The notes under the pieces are model-generated. The model was not told the DNA's origin and did no database searches. It worked only from the letters and a program-made list of their open reading frames with translations. A stretch of DNA of 64,000 bases from Trichoplax adhaerens (Eukaryota > Placozoa > Uniplacotomia > Trichoplacea > Trichoplacidae). Made by a program: the position numbers and the translations under genes. The stretch covers positions 1-64,000 of the forward strand of contig NW_002060956.1 in the NCBI RefSeq assembly GCF_000150275.1, in the 5' to 3' direction. This document shows, one piece after another, positions 47,468 through 59,902 of the stretch; the first letter of the stretch is position 1; each line of letters opens with the position of its first letter.

Positions 47468-50400
47468 CTAAGTTAAAACGTCGCAAATAGATTAATACGT
47501 ATGTTAGAGTTCGATAAATGAAAGATAAATACGATAAAGTAGATTTTATTTATTCTAATTTAGTGTCGTATTCGCTAGTTAAGAATCTAAGCAATCTAAT
47601 TTCATCCCAAAGCTAAGCTATATAGTAGTACAGAACCGGCTTATCTTAAGACATTAAAAATTAGTAACAAGTCATACCCGAATATTTCTGCTACAATCGA
47701 CATTGGAGCGCATTGGAAAAATCATGGAACTAAGTTTGAACTTCTTCCGCATATAATCTTTTATCTAATAGTAATCGAATAAGTCATAATGTAAAGCAAC
47801 GTTGCTGCTATCAATTCTCATCATTTACTGCTATTTTAATATTATGACCTGTATAACTGCTCTTAGTATTTTATCGATATTTAGTAAGTAACTTGACAAG
47901 CTTTACTTTATCGCTGGAAGATTTCCCACTTTACTATACGTTTACAATTATAATTTATGTGTACATAAAAGAGATTAGAAAGCATGATCAATAACTTACC
48001 TCGCGATCTCGAAAGCAGTGAAAGTAAAAGATCAACAATCCCTTTACACCAAAGAAAATAACAAAATCATTAATAGCGTTAAATAAAGAGGACCAATACT
48101 TGGGGTGTACGGAAAGTTAACAGAAAGCTAACAAAAAATAAGATTATGAGTGCTAAACAGGCTAAAAGCATACCTGTGGACAGTTTAATATTGTAAACAA
48201 GTAAGCCAAGACAATATGGTTCGTAGCATAATACAAGATACCAAATATCCAAGATATACCAAAGAGAAAGACCAAGGAAGTTACAGCTTTTATTCCGACC
48301 CTACGCGAAATCGTTGAAAATACCCTGATTAGACTATCATATTACTTGTTGTTATACAACTATTAGGGAATACTTGCGCCTTTAATTTTTAATAAGGTCA
48401 AATTTACACTTTTTACAGCTACGTTTTACGGTTCTAATGTATATGATTATGTTAATGTAGTGTATTTAGAATATACTGTAACTATATTCTCCTCAAAAAT
48501 ATAGACATGTTGTATTGCTCTTATATTTAGACAGATCTACAGTCCGCTTACTCTACATTCATATATAGACTACTGTATTTAGTTATTACGGTACTCGCTG
48601 TTTTCTACAATCATCTGCTATTTTGTAACCTGTTATGGTATATGTTGTATCTAATTCCACAATCCTATTCTCTGCATGTGCTCTATCTTTAAAACTATAA
48701 ATACCGGCGATTTCTACCTCAGAGTTCGTTAGCCTCTCAGTTAGTCTTCTAGTTAGTCTCTCACAGTCTAATACTTCTACTCGTTACTCACGACAGCTTG
48801 CACGCTGATCTACCGTAACTACCTCACTGTACTTCACATTACTAACCTACAATAAAGCATAACTTTTATAAACCCTTGTTGTAATAATTGTAAATGGCGA
48901 CTAAATCTCAATCCTCTGAGATATTGAACCCTCCATCACAGTTAACATCTTAGCAATTAAATTCAGGAGGGATGAATTCTTTATCATACTTGAATTTTTG
49001 AATTTCGGACTTTCGGACCATAGCCTTAATAGAGAAAAGTGACCTAATAGCGGCAACTACTACCACCACGTTCCACTAAAATATCCGGTGAAGATAAAAA
49101 CTATTGAAATTTAGCCTAATGCTAGCGTAGACTATGTCACAAACTATATAGCTAAAACTGATTAATTGTAGATCAAAGACAAATTGATAATACTTTAAAT
49201 TTGCAAATACTGTACGAAGTAAATATTAAATATTGGTTAGCCTGTTGATAAGATACATTTTACTGATATTTCAAGCCTTGCATGAAATATGACTATCTTC
49301 ATTATCTCACCGCAACTATAAAAATAATTGGACCTACAAAGAACCACATTTGAGTAGTAGCATTTCGAATCCAGCAACTGTCAAAAGCGATGTTCAATTA
49401 ATTACATGTTAACAGATATATGAGTACACGATCATCGTTTATTCATGCTAAAAACTTACTAATCTCGATTACGATAGGCATCAATCCCAGTAGATGCGGA
49501 CACAGATACTACAATAGCTGGAGGTGCTAAGAGCCATTTACAAACATAAATAAAAAATACTTCAATTGTCTCAGCATTTGTATTAATAAATGACCTATGA
49601 TACAAATGTCAAACGAAATTACTTCTTACACTTTCTTAAATTAAATAGATTAATAATAATTATCGATAATCAATTTACTGTACTAACAGTAAATATTCAA
49701 TTTTAAAATAATATTACAGCTACTGCGATTTACGGATATATCTTTTATACGCACCCCAGCCGAAAATAAAGTAAACCCATCGAAGGTTCGGATCCATATT
49801 TTTGCGTACGGAAGAAATTTTGTGCAAAAGTAGTATGGCTTCCATCATCATCCACATTAAACTAGCCAAGTAGAAGAAATGCAACGTAATCGCAATGATG
49901 GTGCAAGTAACCTATTATTAAAAGAAAGTCACAATTATTTCATTATAGCCAATTCCAAGAATTCCAAGAAATCCAAGTGATGCTCTTGTAATAAATGTCA
50001 TCTTATACGTTGAACATATCTAGAAATAATAGTAATGCTGATCATTTGCACGCATAATATTATTTAATCATTAAGAGATCTTAAACTTATCATGATCAAT
50101 CTTTAGCAAGCTTGGTCTTTAAGTATCAGTAATACGTACTTAGAGAACAGATAGAGGCCGTGCATCCAAATTATCATAAATTTTATCACTCGTATTCTAA
50201 TATCTTATAATATCTTAAAATTTTTTTACAAGGCATTATTTTATTTATCAGCTTTCTATTAATGAGCAATTACCGGCAGGCTAGCTGCATTCATACCAGC
50301 TAAGAATCCACTAATACATATCAACATAGCAATAGCCAAATTCAGATGAATAAAGTTCTTTACCGTATGTAATTTCCTAGAATCAATTTTAAGAGAACTG

Positions 50401-53400
50401 TTCTGATTAAAAATTTATAGATAAATTAATTAATATAATACCCGTGCCGTTGTTACGGTACTGTCTTCCCGATTAAGTGATTATTGAATAGTGAATAATG
50501 AATACCTTAGAATAGTCTAGGTAAGGTCATATGTTATAATATTTAATTTTGCTAGCCTTGTACTATTTAATTCTTTACTATAGTAGNNNNNNNNNNNNNN
50601 NNNNNNNNNNNNNNNNNNNNNNNNNNNNNNNNNNNNNNNNNNNNNNNNNNNNNNNNNNNNNNNNNNNNNNNNNNNNNNNNNNNNNNNNNTATAGCTTGGA
50701 TTGTGATTGTAAGACTGTACGAGAGTAGTAGTACTCGTACGTTAGATTGTATGATTTTGAAGATATCTATTTGTAGAAGAGGTTTACATACGTATTGTCT
50801 TGATACTTTTGAGATGTTCATATTAAGATTTCGTGATAATAATAGATAACGCTAATTAAGGTAATACCGTGAGAGTTGCATTGTGGTGCTTTAATTAGAC
50901 GCGTGAATAATGAATAGCTCGCGCGATGATAAACTGTTATCTTGTGACTTAATTGGCTAGATATAATTGTAATGCGTAAAATTCATTCTGTAACAAAGGG
51001 TATATAAACCGCTAGCTTGCGCTATAAATATAGTCCAGAGGTAGTTCTATTGGAGCTAGTTAGTACTTGGTAGTTGTAAGGCTAACCTAATCTTATGTAA
51101 TAAAGTGAAGTTTACAAGAAACTGTAGTTCTTTTGTGTTTTTGAGAAGACACTTAATCACAAACGCGAAGAAAAGTGTTACACTTAATCAGTTGTCTGTG
51201 GAGTACCGCCGAGAAATCGAGTTCCCATATATCGCTGGCATAGAGACTGAAAAACTCTGGGATAGTAGTCCGATTTATTATACTTGCACTAGAGTTCTTG
51301 ACAAAAATCTTAGCTACAAGTAAGAGTTGCGACAGTAGTAAATGCTTTAGTTTTTCTCTAACTGTGTAATCACTTTCGTTTTATTTGCTATAATATAGTA
51401 GTCAACTATTATGGTAAAATACCAGGTAACTAACGTAACAATTCTATCCATTAATGGATTTTTTGCTTACTATTGCTTCACGACCGTTATCGCGCAGTGA
51501 TTTTTGCTTACTAATGCTTTTCTTATTTTCATCAGATAACAAATTTTGGTCTTTGTTGAGAACATCGCTATGAATGAAATCATATATTCTTATGTAAATA
51601 AATGCATAGTTAAATAATATTATCCAAGTAGTGATAATTAATATTTATGTAGGTTTACTGCAAATTGACTGATTTTTCGATGAAGTTAGAGTTCAGTTTT
51701 GCCCAAGAGAGACTAGTAATGCTACTGTTCGTCCCCATCAGGATTTAGTGTCGTACCGTAGGTAGATGTTATGACCATCTTTATTAGACTATAAAACGCT
51801 CTATTTACGGATTATACCTGTGTCTCGAACTAGTAGCTATAATATATTTGCTTAGAGGGCCTTGTCTTTAAAAATTGAGAATCAGAAGTTCAGTAATCAC
51901 GCTGCTATATATGTATCGCTCTTATTCCTACGACTGTTGACAGATTCCAAATAGGAGTCCCTAACTTCTCTTCAACATCTTAAGCAATTCAGTAACAAGA
52001 TATTCTGGACTAACAAGTTATAATCGTGAGCAGATAGTTTATGTAATAGTTCGTGTCAATATCAAACCTGGCACTGCAAAAGTTCATTACATAATTTTTA
52101 GCTATCGTACTCTTTACAAACCTGCTGCTAATCAATATCATTATCATCATCAATAAGGCGAATAGTGAAATAGAGTAGCCAATATAAGTGATATAGCGGA
52201 GGTAGGTATCGTGAGGCCCAATCAGCCCCTATAATCAAAACACGATCAATGATTTCATAGCACAACATTAAATCCGGACATATAATATCGTGATATGTTG
52301 TGTCATTATGTCTTCTAAAGTGTGTTGTTCGAAGAATGTCACTCAAAGAAAATACGCAATATGAAAGATTTAATACATAAAATTTATCTCGCTCTTAAGT
52401 TCCTTCATTAAAATGCAATTTACACGTAACTAGTATGCGAAGGCTTATTGAATCTCAACTTCTAGGATAATCCATAATCTACAGCTAGGTTTAATTCATG
52501 CAAAAGGCAAATGCCTTGATAAATCGATGTATTTCTATATTCTCATTAAACTGTTTGTATTTTACGAATATATTTATATCTGGTATCAATAAATATTTCT
52601 GATTTACCTTGGAGCCTTGCATAAGGACAGCGAAACTCGTAAAATGATTGGTTATGCAATGTACCGTGCTAGAATTATAACCTATCAAATCTGTTCCATA
52701 CTGCGACCATTGCCTGTAAACATGTTTTTAATTTAATAAAGTTTAATCAATACGATTAATATGAAAAATCAAGATCTTCACATTAAGAATTCCTTATTCT
52801 AATCTCAAGTGAAAGAGGAATAAATGTTAGGTTATCTATTTTAATAAACAGGTAAGTTAGATTGATGTTTGTTACAAAATACACTCAGGTATTATTAACA
52901 TAATATCGAAGTTAGATAGACAAATTATCTTACGTATTCTCCCAATATACACATCGATAGGGTGGATGAGGCTAATAGTAAAACGGTCATTACAGTACTT
53001 AGTTAGATTTAATCAATTTAAAAAATCAACAAATCGGTATGAATCAATTTAACTAACCTTTCGAGATCCTATTTTAAGATAAAAATGAACGGGTAAAGTA
53101 AAGTTTTTGTCTTGGAGTGGATACATTGAGCAAGACAAGATACTAGAAATTATAACGCTGAATGAAACATTTAAAGTATTGCTTAATATGAGACATATTG
53201 AATACTGCTAGCAAAGTTGAAGGAATAAAATTTAAAAGTAGTCACTTTGCATTATGTATGTTACTGACCGTAACATTTGCACAAAATATAATAAATCTAG
53301 AGGTACCTGCTACTATTTTCGTTAGTATTAGTTTTGGTCCAACTTTCTTGGATATTATACGATCGTACTACCACAGTGACAGTATCAGCTAAAAAATATA

Positions 53401-56400
53401 ATAAAATTACTAACAAATAACGATATCAAATAATGTAGAGTAATGAAATTGTATAGATATAATTTATTCGCCTATAGATTCACAATGCTTTCGCATCAAT
53501 TAAAATTATGCTTCAAAATTAGCTAGCACATTATCAGAAAAAGGTAATTAACCTATAACATTACTTTTATATCTTATTTAACGAAGCTTTGCGAATATAT
53601 GATTATGAATACATCATATATCACTGAAAATATTCGATACCTTGGCTAGAAAACCGAAATACTGATCTGGGAATTCTCACTTCTGCTACTGGCTCATTGG
53701 ATAGTGACAACGCTAGATTGATGATTGGTGTTTCATCCGATGCGGAGATTTTATAAGCAATTAGTTCTAGCACATAATATGCGATGCAAATAGCATTAGG
53801 ATATATGACAGGATGAAAAGTCAGTAGTGGATGAGTTAATGTAGTTTCTCTTTCCGTAAATTATTATAAAAGTGTAGATTCGAAGTTAAAACTGTGGTAA
53901 AGTTTCGATAAGTAGTGTAGACAAGGACTTAATTATCTGAGTTTGTAATGAATTGATAGAGATATAACTATCTCTAATAGAAATAGAAGTACACATTGCA
54001 TTGCATTGGTGAAATAGTATGTTGTGATAAAACATTATTTCCAAGAGCTCTCTTTCACACTAAATCATACGACTGAAATACTACTGTATGATAAACCTAT
54101 GAATAGTTAAGTAAGATTTTTATTGCCTCAACTGGACTGAGCCAAAGCTATAAAAGCCGCCTATTTGGTGCAATTTTTATTCCCTTATCCTTCATTACCT
54201 GATTGAAGGTTCTGATAAATGTAAAATTATTTACGTAGCTCTTCTATAAGTACGAGTAATCATAACTTTTGTGTAGTATTTAAGTAAATCTGTAGTCTGT
54301 ATTCAGACTGCAGTTTCCTTTCCAATCTGGAGAAAGTTGAGATAAAGTAGTCTTGGTTTAAAGCACAGTTCTACGTGGTAGTGAATGGAGCATATCGTTG
54401 CAATAATCTATCTAAAACTTACGAAAATTAGGCACAATTTCGTACATTTTTAGTAACTTATTATAATCATCAATATCAAGTAAATGATTAAACAATTTCG
54501 ATTTAGTCGAAAATTATAGCGATATGCTAACTCGTCAATGACAAGTGATTATGCAACACTTATTTTAATGAACATAATAATAAAGACTAATTATAAAGAA
54601 AACAAATCACTATTAATAATTTATGGAAATAAAATGGTATAAATTCGAAATCGTAGCATGAATGAAAAGATCAATTTTACGTTATTTACAGTAAATGAAA
54701 TAAACACCTGAATTTGGTGTCAACAAAGTTAGTCGTGTCGTGATGTTGGCTTCATTAATTTGTCTTGCTAAAACCGCATCATTGTGATCGATTTGCTTTA
54801 GAACAGAACCAAGACTCTTTAATAAGACAAAAAATTAATCTCGATCAAGCATTTAATATCTATAATCTTTTACAAAATAGTCAAGACATACAAGATATCA
54901 TTATATTATCTCATTTGTAAGCCAATTAATCTTTTGAGCAATAAATTAGACTGCATCGTTTTAAAGTATGAAATTTTTCTCCCTAAAGTCCTAAACTATA
55001 TCAAGACTTGACTAACCTTATTGACGCCATTAGCGATATTTGCAATAAACTGGTCGTTGGCCAGTTGTATCTCCTTTACCTATAAGATAAAGATAAAGAT
55101 TTAACATCTCAATTTATATTGTAAGATCGAGAAACCTTTATTAGCTTATACTAACGAATTCGTCATTATGGATACAATTGTTACATCCTTACAAGAGGAT
55201 TTACACCTTAAGCCCATAATAGTACAGTACTAATCAATAGCATGTCTGAATTTAATCACAAATGCCTTATTAATAAATTTAAATAGCTATGAGTTATTAA
55301 CCTAGCACAAGAGTTAATTATTAGCTTTAAAAACAATAAGCTGAGCGTCCTATCTAAGAAAGTAACATTCAAAAACCATAGAGATACCATTTCTTGCAGA
55401 TAGCATACCATATTACTTTTAAAATTAAAAGCAGAATATTTAATATGCTATCCCTGCTATTAACCTTATCATTTGTCATGAAATCAGACGCAATAGAGTT
55501 TCCATTATTCAATGAAGGAGACGGATTGAGTGTAGGGCTTGCGGTAACTGACGTAAAAGACAATATTTATAATATAAATAAGAATCGTAAAGTGACAGGG
55601 TCTTTATAAAATTTATAGTTATGCTTTCGATCAGCGTAATATATAACTCGTACGATATTTCGTTGGAACAATACATTCTGTAAATATGAACTTATTAGTT
55701 TATATTTCATTAGAAAAATTAATAAATCCATTAAATTAGTTCTGCAAGATTACTAGTTATTTTACGGTACGATAGATCTTTCTGTCATATTATACTTGTA
55801 ATGAAGCGTCTTCTCAATAAATTTAACAAGAACCACAGTTTCTAATAAACTTCTTCTTATTATATAAGATTAGGTTCGTCCTACAACTACCGAGGACTAT
55901 CTCACTGCAATCAGAATATCTCTGGACTATCTGAATTATTGCAGCAATATTCACGATTTATATACAATTAGTTACACCGTGATTTTTCTTCATATACAAT
56001 CATGTCATACCAATTTAATTACAAGATCATATCTAAGTTTACTATCGCGCTATCAATTCATCATTCGCGATTATAATTAAAGCGTCTCAATACAAATCTC
56101 ACAGTACTAACAAAATAAGTGCAATCTACTATATTATTATTTCAGAATCTTAATATAAGCATCCCAAAACAATTATTACAGTTCGTACTGCAAATATTAT
56201 CCACAATTAGACACTTATGTAATCTTGTAATCTAGCGTATTTATCTATTTTCTTGTTATCCTATAATCTTAATCTTGAACTTATTTAAGGCTGCACTGCA
56301 ATACTATATAATTACAAAAGAGTCACTAGAATATTCTAATTACTGTATTACTGTTATTGGAAAGGCGTCCAATAATAGAATGAGTACATAGGTATATCGC

Positions 56401-59400
56401 TAGAGGACAGCAGACTTTATATTACGTCTAATGATACCTGAAGAAAACCTGCTAGAATATACTGACGGCTGCATCGCTGGTGATAAAAGAGTATCTGAAT
56501 AATAAAGCAAGTCTACAGATGTACGGCTGGGAAAATATCCGTAAACATCACTGGTTTTCCTGTACTCTACGTGAATGAAGAAGTATGCATTAGCCACTAT
56601 TGCAAAATAAAATAATATCAAAGTTTTACTCGAGTTGTCAAATTTACAGCAACAAGTTATCTTCTATATTAGCTACATATAACGTCGTAAAATTAGTTCA
56701 TGATGATCATACTTCATTAAAAGTGCATTCTTATTAAATATGATACAAAATTTAAATACTGAATCACACATACCGCTTACTGGCAATATAGATGGATTTT
56801 CTTGCTTAATTAAAGTAAGATTATGACTGGAACTAGTGGACCGAAGTGACTGTTCATCATTGAAGTTATAAAAGTGGATGCCTCAATATAAGTTGTATTA
56901 GTTGCGGAAATAAAACTTGGGATGGCATATACTATTAAATTGGATGATGACCGCTGATGATGGTTTGTAACTTTTTCTACATCCGATATACTTGTACTAG
57001 CAATGGAGATAGGACCTAGTTACAAGGAATTTGATCATAAATCATGAACAAAACTTGAAACAACGCCTAGAATAAATGAGTATACGGCTAATTCTACCAA
57101 CAACTATTGCAGCTAATAGATTTTAGTGATACCTGAGTAAATGTGTGATTCGTTAGGAGTCGACGCCGTTAATTCCGCCTGGTTTGTCATATTTAGTGTT
57201 AAAATATCAGAATTATCATTATTTGTAATAGTGCAAGATGATTCTAAAATACCCTCAGACTGCGTCGAACTAAATATAAAATCCAAACTACTACCAGATG
57301 TTAACAACTGTGATTTACTCATCGGTATGGCTATAATATTATTGACAAAACTAGCTGATGAAGAGGATGATATAAATGAATTCTCATATGTATTTGAATT
57401 GATGCTTGCGTTTGAAACACCCATCTCATTGATCGCAGTGGTTGTTGCCGTCGAAATGGTAGCGTCATAAGATAAAGTTGATATCGCTACTGAAGGATGT
57501 AACTCGCTTGAGGAATCATCGGAGCTTACTGAATAAGAAGACACTACGCCAATCGGCCTTTGACAAATGTATCTACAAGCATCGCTGCAGTTATTATTAA
57601 TCCAGTCAAACTTATTTGATGGCAAACTTCTAGCAGAAACGCATCTATCACTCGTCCGCTTTGGATAACCCTTCAACCAAAACTGTTCACCATTGATTAC
57701 ACTTTCATTGGTTGCCAACCAATGATAATCCTCGATCTGGTTGTTTCCTGCTATGTCACTTAGTCCAATCCAGTAACGTCCTGTAAATTGTAGTATTCCC
57801 TTTAGGTTATCATGAATTGCAGTGGTATCGTCGACTGCTAAATCGCCGCTAGGAAATTGCTGACAAGCGATTCGAGCATCTTCGAACGATTCAACGTCCG
57901 AGAAAGATTTAAAGCATCGATTACTTATTTCCGTCCATCCATCAGCACATTCCTCTGTTTAATCAAGAATTAACTCTTTAGCTAAAATTTTCTCATATAC
58001 TGTAGTCCTGCATTAAAATAAGTGATATATTAAAGATCCGGACAAAGTAGTTGGAAAGTATAAGCTTGTAGTACTAATAAATTGCTTTTTCAACGTTGAA
58101 CTTCTTAATATCCAATTAAATTTTACAGCAGCAAATATGGGTATAGCTAGAGCATTATACATTTCTTTCGAAATTATCAACTTCCTTCTGTAGATATGCG
58201 AAATAATTACAGTTCAGTCTTGCAGGTAAAACTGAGGTAGACGCAAATGCATTAATATCCTACACAATTAGATATTTAACTGAAACAGCCGTACTGGAAT
58301 TGTTTGATACCCTTCCTACTATATTTTTTTTTTTAAGTTTTAAAACTGCGATAATAACAAAAAGGTCATAAATATGATCTTGGATTTTATCATCATTACT
58401 TCAAACTTGCTTTTGAATATCATCTATATTGCAGAAATATTTTAGGCGTAACGACATACGGCCATAAACACCTGAAGATGTTTAAGTAAATTCCTCTTTT
58501 TAATCTAATTCGATGCTAAAGCGTTGCTTGCTACCAACATTAGTATCGTCACAGTTAAAATTATGACAAAATGTAAAATTTTCAAATATCTTTTCCAATT
58601 AATAAGCATTTTCTGAGAAAATTTTTCCTTTCATTCAATATTTAAATTCCATAATATAATGGTTTTTGTTAAAATCATTGTTATCGTTGATTAAATTCAT
58701 TAATTTACTACCGATTAGTCACGAACTCGTTACTTCCAGCAAATAGACAAATTATTTTACGATTAAACTAATCACGTTCTTAGGCAGCAAATCTATCAGT
58801 TATTTCTATATTCAATCCAAGGCATAAATTATTTATATTATTTATCGTTCAATATTTTAACAAACCTTGAGCAATGACGACGCGTAATGCTATACAAAGG
58901 ATCTAAAAATAGATTAAATAAAGATTTTAATTCCTATAATAAAAGAGAAACTACTATCAATCATTACTAATTTCATCTTATAATTTCAGGTCATTGTTGT
59001 ATCCGTTATAATTATTTCTTTGTGCATTCATGGAATAACAGAGATGAATACTGTAAAAATGATATTATGCTACTGCCATTACAGTTTTAGTTAAGATAAA
59101 TTAGCTTACTTAAAGAACTTGGCAAAAATTAAAATTTTACTAAAAATTTACTTGAAAGTCTACACGAAAATTGTATATTACTATGATTAGTATTATCAGA
59201 TTTAAATCAAAACTACCTAATCGATTAGAAAAAAGCATAGGTTTATACAGAATGTAATATATTTAAGACTACATAAAATTGAGATAATAGTATAGAAGGT
59301 TGCTAGCTGTCATTTATGACATTTTCACTCCTTTGTATATGATCTCATGAACGTTCTTGTCAGATAAAAATTATGAGTAATTTGTAGTCTAATATTTCTT

Positions 59401-59902
59401 CTTTGGTATACTGTAAGGTAGTACACGATAACAATTGACAGTAAATACAAAGACAGAAATACAAACTATGAGAAACAAAAATCCAAGGCAGAAAACTGAA
59501 TCAAAGTCGTATCAGTCTCGAAGTTAAATTGCATTTAATTGGATATAATGGAAACCTGCTAGCGAAAAATAATGTTTCCCTTGAACGTTGAACTAAAGCC
59601 CCTGAACTACAAAATCGCTCTTAGGGATGACCATAACATAGAGACTAGGCAGAAGCATTAAAGTTCACAAGCTACAATTATGCGCGTTATAAATGCATAT
59701 AATTGAAGAGCAGGGACAGGTGTACCCATTGGGTAAAAAATTATATCAAAATAGAATTGAGAAGTACAGTAAGCAGACATGAATACAGTTATATTCTAAC
59801 CATATACCGGTATGCAGTAGCAGGCATTCTTGTTGTAAAATTTAAATGAAATACAGACATTAATATAGTATTCTACCATATGCTTACCAAAATGATATCC
59901 AT
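46847..59902 (-). CDS. C-type-lectin adhesion G-protein-coupled receptor, gene 3
   Basis: Third paralog. Exons in transcript order: 59888-59902, 58866-58902, 57133-57954, 56774-57015 (frame problem), 55465-55547, 55017-55079, 54708-54816, 53641-53766, 53307-53388, 53058-53157, 52934-52971, 52608-52713, 52122-52228, 50274-50376, 49755-49911, 49460-49526, 49311-49377, 48990-49075, 48174-48300, 48000-48041, 47678-47764, 47347-47467 and terminal 46847-46925. It has the shortest CTLD-stalk exon (822 nt). Helices, GPS and splice sites are intact. The second stalk exon is out of phase by one base unless an 83-nt intron is removed, so the gene may be functional or newly damaged. Two introns carry LTRs and one has the N gap. 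Confidence 0.8.
47678..52228 (-). CDS. gene 3 seven-helix exons
   Basis: Nine exons of the same lengths as genes 1 and 2. Signatures: YIGYSISLFALL, IHLNLAIAM, HFFYLASLMWMMME, WAPPAIVV, CWIRNATT, LFGISWIFGILYY and GLLIFYFHC. The helix 1 to helix 2 intron (50377-52121) is expanded by an LTR-like insertion and contains the assembly gap. The ICL3 to helix 6 intron is expanded by LTR G. Confidence 0.88.
48456..48940 (+). mobile_element. solo LTR, family G, in gene 3 intron
   Basis: 485 bp starting tgtagtgtat and ending ccatcaca, with exact 5-bp duplication gttaa (48451-48455 and 48941-48945). Plus-strand ctataaata near 48690 is followed by AATAAA near 48852. The matching gene 1 intron is about 460 bp shorter, which supports an insertion here. 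It is antisense to gene 3. Confidence 0.82.
50587..50689. other. assembly gap (103 N)
   Basis: Unknown bases inside the gene 3 helix 1 to helix 2 intron. The open frame spanning it (50567-50821) is meaningless. Confidence 0.99.
50708..51496 (+). mobile_element. probable solo LTR, family F, in gene 3 intron
   Basis: Plus-strand TATA box (gggtatataaacc, about 51000-51012) followed by AATAAAG near 51101 looks like an LTR U3-R. The best bounds are tgtaagactg at 50708 and cgcgca at 51496, with matching gtgat flanks (50703-50707 and 51497-51501). The nearby N gap and one alternative end near 51340 make the bounds uncertain. It is antisense to gene 3. Confidence 0.5.
52608..55079 (-). CDS. gene 3 GAIN domain and GPS exons
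   Basis: Seven exons with lengths 63, 109, 126, 82, 100, 38 and 106 nt. The GPS reads CVYW, W..YG, HC, then HFTSFAVLM. In the third exon the bases that act as a near acceptor in gene 1 (ttcag) are ctccg here; the upstream acceptor at 53767 keeps the frame and defines the real exon start in all three genes. Confidence 0.85.
55465..57015 (-). CDS. gene 3 small stalk exons, one with a frame problem
   Basis: 55465-55547 (83 nt, phase 1 to 0) is the clear paralog of the gene 1 and 2 exons. 56774-57015 (242 nt) begins in phase 1 with stalk-like sequence, then needs a frame change near 56860 to continue into SLRSTSSSHNLTLIKQENPS and reach a phase 1 donor (gtatgt). Either there is an indel, or an 83-nt intron (donor gtatat, acceptor gaacag) restores phase. 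Confidence 0.55.
57133..57954 (-). CDS. gene 3 CTLD plus mucin-like stalk exon
   Basis: 822-nt exon with acceptor taaacag and donor gtatca, phase 1 to 1. The CTLD has YWIGLSD, FWLKGYP, six conserved cysteines and ends CQRPIG; the WND-like position reads WINNNC. The stalk is about 140 codons in this exon, far shorter than in gene 1 (about 340). Confidence 0.9.
58866..59902 (-). CDS. gene 3 signal-peptide exons
   Basis: Exon 1 (59888-59902) encodes only MDIIL before gtaagc; an in-frame TAG lies four codons upstream of the ATG. Exon 2 (58866-58902) encodes ILCIALRVVIAQ plus one base. Together they make a 17-residue leader followed by the CTLD. Confidence 0.7.

Noticed and set aside
50567-50821. 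Open frame across the N run
   Set aside because: It exists only because unknown bases cannot contain stops.
55394-55609. Plus-strand 71-codon frame
   Set aside because: Antisense to the 83-nt stalk exon of gene 3.
57141-57470. Plus-strand open frame of 109 codons
   Set aside because: Antisense shadow of the gene 3 stalk, with no domain or splice support.
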